DNA from: Linnemannia schmuckeri
Lineage: Eukaryota > Mortierellomycota > Mortierellomycetes > Mortierellales > Mortierellaceae
Length of the DNA stretch: 64,000 bases
Assembly (NCBI GenBank): GCA_029449235.1
Contig: JANATG010000011.1
Span: 1,332,001 to 1,396,000 of the forward strand
Direction of reading: 5' to 3'
Shown: one piece after another, positions 59,115-64,000 of the stretch
How positions within the stretch are numbered: the stretch's first letter is position 1
Layout of the letters: the number at the start of each line of letters is the position of its first letter
The notes under the pieces: generated by a model
The model's database searches: none
Told to the model about the DNA's origin: nothing
Seen by the model: only the letters and a program-made list of their open reading frames with translations
Position numbers and translations under genes: made by a program

Positions 59115-59424
59115 TTATGTGCAGGTGCGAGCAAACGAAAGCAAGTAAAGGGCGATTGAATATTTTTTTTCTGGGGGTTGAACTATGAATAAATAAAGGA
59201 ATAAACCGCAGCCGGTCCAAGCTGGGTGAGATGAATACGTACACCTCCAGCCTGTAAAGGGCGATTGAAGGGTATACAAGGCATGAATGGCAAGGCTACT
59301 CACCACCATCATCGCTCATAGTATTGAAGATACTTGTGACAGAATCGCATTGATGGTAGGCTGCAGCTGCACTCATGAGGGCGAGGCCTGTGACCGCAGC
59401 CAATTTAGATCGAGATGCAAACAT
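59115..59424 (-). CDS. Possible small secreted protein
   Basis: An ATG at 59424 opens MFASRSKLAAVTGLALMSAA, a convincing signal peptide, followed by AYHQCDSVTSIFNTMSDDG. A strong G|GTGAGT donor lies at about 59303, and a TTTACAG acceptor near 59253 leads in phase to WRCTYSSHPAWTGCG and a hydrophobic C-terminus ending SFARTCT at 59115. The product would be about 85 residues with four or more cysteines. No family is recognised. Two 16-bp direct repeats flank exon 2, one containing the acceptor tract, so the second exon could be a local duplication artefact. Alternative frames after the acceptor stop early. Confidence is low without transcript data. Confidence 0.35.
59145..59160. repeat. 16-bp direct repeat, copy 1
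   Basis: GTAAAGGGCGATTGAA, identical to the copy at 59254-59269, 109 bp away in the same orientation. Confidence 0.9.
59254..59269. repeat. 16-bp direct repeat, copy 2
   Basis: Identical to 59145-59160. On the minus strand it forms the polypyrimidine/acceptor tract of the candidate small secreted gene. Confidence 0.9.
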
Positions 59425-59575
59425 TATTTAAGAACTATACTCCCGATTGGGCGTTGTAGCTGTTGTAGTTGTTGCTGTTTCTAGGCTGCCTTGTACTTTC
59501 GTCTCTCGGAGTGGGGTGTGAGCGTGTGGAACAAAAGAGGAGGAGGGACGAGAGATAGAGAGAAACGGAAGAAGC

Positions 59576-59606
<31 letters not shown>

Positions 59607-60180
59607 GGGGGGGAGGTTTTAGAGAGCTGGATATGGTTGAAAAGTAGTAAGGCAGGGCAAGCAACCAACTAAGAGGAAGAAGAGAAAATACGACAAAGAG
59701 CTGATGAGGAAAAGAGCGAAGGGGGACAGGGGGGGGATAATGGACGTTGTTTGGAGTTAGAGGGAATGAAAATCAAAGGAAGAGGGAAAGAAAGAGAGAG
59801 AACAAACAAACAACCAAAGCACTGTAAGAAATTAGCCTTTTGGCTTTGATCGAAATAGGAGAAAAAAAAGACAACCTGCAGGAAATACTAAGACTCGGTG
59901 CTCTTACTTATTCACACCAATGTACTGGATGTTCCTTCTCCTTTTTCTTCGTTCTTTTTTCTGCTTGTACTTTTTCTTCTTCTTTCTCATCCCTCACGAT
60001 CTCTCGATCCATTCCCTCGACTTCTCCCCATCCCCTTCCAATTCCCTTCTCCTCTCACCCTCCCGACCGCCACCGTTAAAGAAGACAAGACAACCCGATA
60101 AACCTACCAACATCCGACAGACGACAAAAGGAGAATTTGAGAGCAACGGTCTGACATACATACTCAATTGACCCCAGCAT
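59425..60180. promoter_or_regulatory. Intergenic region upstream of the LCB3-like gene
   Basis: Divergent spacer. It is pyrimidine-rich from 59930 to 60070, then a purine/CAACC leader up to the ATG at 60181. No exon is supported. Confidence 0.5.
59579..59606. repeat. T28 homopolymer followed by G7
   Basis: Twenty-eight T then seven G on the + strand, in the intergenic region between the candidate secreted protein and the LCB3-like gene. Confidence 0.85.
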
Positions 60181-62487
60181 ATGTCAGACTCAAAATCGAC
60201 ATCAGCTCCAAGAGCTGCTGAATCCTTCATCGTCGTCAATGGAGCAGACGACAGAGATGCTGGCATCTACTCCGACAACTTCTACTCAAGGCGAATGAGT
60301 AAACTTCGTAACAGTATCCGTCGTCGTATGCTCCCCTGGGTTCGTAGCGAGACCAATGATCTGGCCGAGCTTCAGGTATGGGCTATCATACCTAGTTACT
60401 GGAGAAAAGCATGTATGCACTATACATATGTGTTTCCCATCTATGCCTGCCAACCCTTACACCCCATTCAATTGGAGCGGATTGGTTGGTTCGATTGGGT
60501 TTTATCCGACTGGAGATACAAACACTCACACGAACCTCTACACTCTACATTGTGTTCATTAGCATCGATGGAGGACACCGTTCTTGGATAGCTACTTCAC
60601 TTTGACAGCGTTTGCAGGACATCCGCTGTTCTTTGTCTGTATCTTGCCCATCATGTTCTGGTACGGCCACTCGGTCTTTGCTCGAGGATTTGTTAATGTT
60701 GCCTGTGTCGGCGTCTTTGTCACCTCATGGGTCAAGGACTACCTTTGCCTCCCTCGACCCCTTTCTCCACCTCTTGTCCGTCTCTCTCGGTCCAAGCGAG
60801 GTAATATAATCCGAAAACAGAAGCACGATTGATTTGTTTCGAAGGGAAAGGCTGAGATACATGAATTCGCCTTCAACATCAACTTGCTCCTCCTTACTCT
60901 AACCCTCATCTGTATGTATTCCTTTTAGTCCATTTGGAGTATGGCTTTCCTTCGACACACACAAGTAACGCGACCTCGATCGCGCTCTACCTTCTCTCGT
61001 ACTTACTCATTTCGGATTGGTCGGTTCTCGCCAAGGTCGCATCGATCGTTGGTCTCTGTGTCTACCTCTTCAGCGTCATCTTTGGTCGGCTCTATTGCGG
61101 AATGCACACCAAGACCGACATCATCGGAGGTACTGTCATCGGTATCTTGGTATGGGCTGCTCAGTGGTCCTTCCACGATGCCATCGACAGCTTGATGACC
61201 ACTCCCAGCTGGACAGGTACCTTTAAGATTCCATGCATCTATCCATCCATGGGCTGAAATTCATGCTCGATCTAGCGTCTAATCTTGCCCCTTAACTTTT
61301 TTCAAAGTGGTGTCTACCGTTATTCTTGGAGGCATCGTGCTGATCCAGAGCATTCCTGACACTATGGATAGCTGTCCATGCATTGATGACGGGTAAGGTT
61401 ATCCGAGTGCCGTTTCTGTTTTTGGTTTTTGTTTGAAGGAGATCACGAAAATGATGTGGTACGAGAGAATAACATTGAGTTTCTGACATATGCCTGACTG
61501 GCACCGTTTCATTTTTCGGATGATTCTAGTGTCACAACAATGGCCGTTCTCATGGGTGTCTTCCCAGCAAGTCAACATTTTGCCCTTTCAAAGTATTCTG
61601 TCAGTGCTGGAGGACACGATGGTATTGTCCACTATGACTCTGCCATCGGTTTGCCCAGGTCTATTCTCCGCTTTGTCTTTGGCCTCGCTGTCGTCTTCAC
61701 ATGGCGCATGGCGGCCAAGAAGCTGCTCTACATCCTGCTCCCCCCTCTTTACAGCTACTTTAACCTGCCATCAAGAACCCACTTTGTCCCAGCCAAGTAT
61801 GTCTACATATTCATTTCATGCAACGCGCTTCTGTCTCGTATCGTTTGATCCCGCAATTGACACCTTGCTATTGCTGTTCGTGTGTATTAGGACGTATGGA
61901 AACCTTCGTAGCCAGCCTATTGGACGAGTCCCATCGGTTTTGGACCTTTCAGCATTAGCAGACTCCTCGATCGAGATTGTAGGAACCCAGTCGACTATGG
62001 ATATTCATGAACAGTTCTCACAAAGTCGTTCATCCAAGATCTCGAGCCTTCATAACCAACAGGTTGAAGACATTGGAAAGAAGGAGCATTTTGGGCTCCG
62101 ACCTGGACACATCATCAAAACCCGTCAGGAACAACAAAAGCAGGAAGATGTCGTTTCTGAAAAGACAGCACCAGTACTCGAAACTCTGGACCATCCTTTG
62201 GATCTGGAGCTGGATGAGTCTGAGCGTCAGGCGATGGAGCAGTTTGAAGCCGAGCATCCAGGATGGGCGCGATTTGATGTCGACATTGTCATCAAGACTG
62301 TTGTCTATGCCGGTGAGTTATTCCTGCTTTTTTTTTCTGTCTCCGTTGATATCGCCATTCGTTACAGAGATGGGATACTAACATGAACTCGCTGCGTTAT
62401 ATTCATGCAGGTATTGGATGGTTGGCGGTGGACAGTATTCCTATCATGTTTGAATACATTGGACTCGGCACATCATATCTTCGTTAA
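60181..62487 (+). CDS. LCB3: Dihydrosphingosine/phytosphingosine-1-phosphate phosphatase (LCB3/YSR3 type, PAP2 superfamily)
   Basis: Seven exons, 60181-60375, 60563-60800, 60929-61216, 61308-61392, 61530-61796, 61891-62312 and 62411-62487, give 523 residues. After a polar N-terminus comes HRWRTPFLDSYFTLTAFAGH, then the three phosphatase motifs: KDYLCLPRP (Lys123, Arg130), EYGFPSTHTSN (Ser153, His155) and GRLYCGMHTKTD (Arg198, His204, Asp208). All catalytic residues are present, and about 8-10 membrane segments surround them. A later exon (61891-62312) holds a polar, presumably cytosolic loop of ~110 residues with acidic and Gln/Lys-rich parts, before a final membrane segment (IGWLAVDSIPIMFEYIGLG). 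In yeast Lcb3 acts in the ER to dephosphorylate long-chain base phosphates, feeding exogenous bases into ceramide and lowering a growth/stress signal. The same role is expected here. Confidence 0.93.
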
Positions 62488-63315
62488 CTATTAAATACTC
62501 AGAACAAGTTGAAAGCGAATATCCTGGAAAGAGAGTGCGAAGACAGGAATCTGGACAATAATGCCATGAGGAACCCATTTTGTCTGTTTTACTTTTGATC
62601 CAGTCTGGGTGTACGAGTCAGACACATCCGAAGGGCCATCTGAGACGGGTGCGGCGATGAAAATTGATCATAATAAGGGGGAAGAGAGAAGGTGAGAGGT
62701 GTTGTCTCTTGCGTGGAGAGGAGTCTGATGGTGTGTGTGTGTGTGTGTGTGTGCTTTCCTCCTTCCTGTCTGTTTGACTGTCTGATGTCAGCTTGTTTCG
62801 ACGGATTTGTGCCCCAAGGTCTTTTTTTTATTCTTCGGGAGTTGAGTGACAGAAGAGAGAGGAAATGACGGATGGCCCGAATCAGCACTTCAGTCATACC
62901 CAGAGTTGACCGTTGCTGTTATGTCCCTCTGGGCAAAATGCACCGATAAAACCTTTTATGTTGGGCTTTCTCCTTTTCTTTTTTTCTCCCCCCTCTTCAC
63001 TCTTCACTCTTCACTCTTCACTTCCTCCTCCTCCCCCACTCACACCCATTCTTCCTGTTTTCTTCCCCTTCCTTGCCACTCTCGTTGCTTGACCTTTTCT
63101 GAATCAGTGTGATTCCTAATCTCTTCCCTTTTTTGTCCTTTTCATCTCTCTCATTCTTGTGCTCATCCAGCCACCAGTCGCGTCTCATTATTCCTTGCCC
63201 CTTCTCGCCCATCACGATATTTTCTCTTTCTATTCTTTACTACTTTCTTAAACAACACTCCACTCACTCCGGACACATACACACCAAGACAAGACCTACA
63301 AAAGACATATACAAG
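62488..63315. promoter_or_regulatory. Intergenic region upstream of the TBC gene
   Basis: 3' flank of the LCB3-like gene, (GT)11 at 62731-62752, then a pyrimidine-rich promoter (62960-63060, with a triple ACTCTTC repeat near 62998) and leader. No exon is supported. Confidence 0.5.
62731..62752. repeat. (GT)11 microsatellite
   Basis: Eleven perfect GT units between the LCB3-like and TBC genes. Confidence 0.9.
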
Positions 63316-64000
63316 ATGTTGCTCTCCTCTCCCGCCGCCCAAGCCGAAGGCCACCGCCAACAGCAACAGAACCGATCTCCTAGTCCCGGCTCAAATATCC
63401 ATACCCATTTCCCCGCCACCTTCCACAACCATCACCACACCCCTTTAATGGGCAGCAGCAGTAGCGGTGGCGCCAGTGGTGTTGGTGGATCAACATATCC
63501 CATCGTCTCCTCGTCCTCAGACACCACAGGTGCACTTCATTACAACAGCAACAATCACCATCACCACAACCATTACCATCTGAGTAGCAGCTCCAACAAT
63601 TCGTCACCGTCGTCGTCGACTACTTCCTTAAGTACCCGGAGATTCAATTACCGACAACAACAGCTGCAGCAGCAGCAAGACGATCCCGCCGCCGATAGTG
63701 GCGCTATCACCGTCGATGAGTACAAGGAAATCTTGAGTGCTGAGGTCTGGATTGAGATCCCCAAGCTGCGCGAGTATGCACGCCATGGCATCCCACGAGA
63801 GGTTCGAGGGGTAAGGACTTTTTTTTTTGTTATTGTTTGTGTCTTTTTTCGTTTTCTCATAATTCACTTGGGATTTGTTCACAGGAGTTGAACTGGGCTT
63901 TGTGCGTGATTTCAATTTCGCTACCACATCATTGCTAATTCACTTTCCAGCCAAAAGAAAACACATCGCCCCCTTCCTTTCGCGTGTTATTTGTTTCTTT
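63316..64000 (+). CDS. TBC (Rab-GAP) domain protein, 5' part only
   Basis: Exon 1 runs 63316-63810 (165 residues), ending GIPREVRG before a GTAAGG donor. The gene continues past the right edge. Residues 1-125 are Ser/Gln/His/Asn-rich. Then ITVDEYKEILSAEVWIEIPK and LREYARHGIPREVRG match the start of the TBC domain, where R-x-x-x-x-GIPxxxRG leads into the first catalytic helices. TBC proteins stimulate GTP hydrolysis on Rab GTPases in membrane traffic, using an Arg and a Gln that would lie outside this window. The usual next residues (EVWxxL) are not found in the next ~190 nt, so the first intron probably extends beyond the window. Subfamily cannot be decided. Confidence 0.7.

Overview
This is nuclear DNA of an intron-rich, gene-sparse filamentous fungus. 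Spliceosomal GT-AG introns are frequent. Most proteins carry long Ser/Thr/Pro/Gln/His/Asn runs. Intergenic DNA is full of long A/T and pyrimidine tracts. An ATG16 with a WD40 propeller, together with NAPE-PLD, AIG1-like, EMC8 and homopeptide-rich proteins, suggests an early-diverging lineage, most likely Mortierellomycotina. That assignment is inference, not proven here. I saw no transposon, CRISPR array, rRNA or confident tRNA.

Layout, left to right. (1) A Flc/TRP-like membrane protein, minus strand, cut by the left edge (1-4846). It diverges from a RhoGAP gene (6363-9985, +) across a 1.5 kb promoter region rich in simple repeats. (2) A 14-exon coiled-coil protein (10165-14841, +), convergent with a His-rich unknown protein (15240-17453, -). 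(3) ATG16 with WD40 repeats (19175-21863, +), convergent with an intronless 1,009-residue low-complexity ORF (22211-25240, -). (4) A nearly gene-free stretch (25.2-29.1 kb), then a single-pass membrane protein with two PPxY motifs (29126-30530, +) and an AIG1/ADTRP-type membrane hydrolase (31683-33352, +). (5) NF-YA/HAP2 (33797-35986, -), another poor stretch, then a poly-Gln unknown protein (39912-42696, +), EMC8/9 (42932-44100, +), and CKS1 with a very long low-complexity N-terminus (44585-46472, +). (6) Cytosolic-type aspartate aminotransferase (46956-49087, -). (7) A decayed protein kinase, Polo-like at best (51023-52230, -), in sparse DNA. (8) An Ecl1-like zinc-motif protein (55570-56780, +), NAPE-PLD (57109-58752, -), a possible small secreted protein (59115-59424, -), an LCB3-type sphingoid-base-phosphate phosphatase (60181-62487, +), and the start of a TBC/Rab-GAP gene running off the right edge (63316 onward, +).

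The genes do not form an operon-like pathway. Functional themes are membrane and lipid metabolism (Flc/TRP, AIG1-like, EMC8, NAPE-PLD, LCB3, ATG16), small-GTPase control (RhoGAP, TBC), and cell-cycle or transcription control (CKS1, NF-YA). Exon boundaries were worked out by hand from splice consensus, phase and family continuity. Each multi-exon entry lists them so they can be tested against RNA reads.
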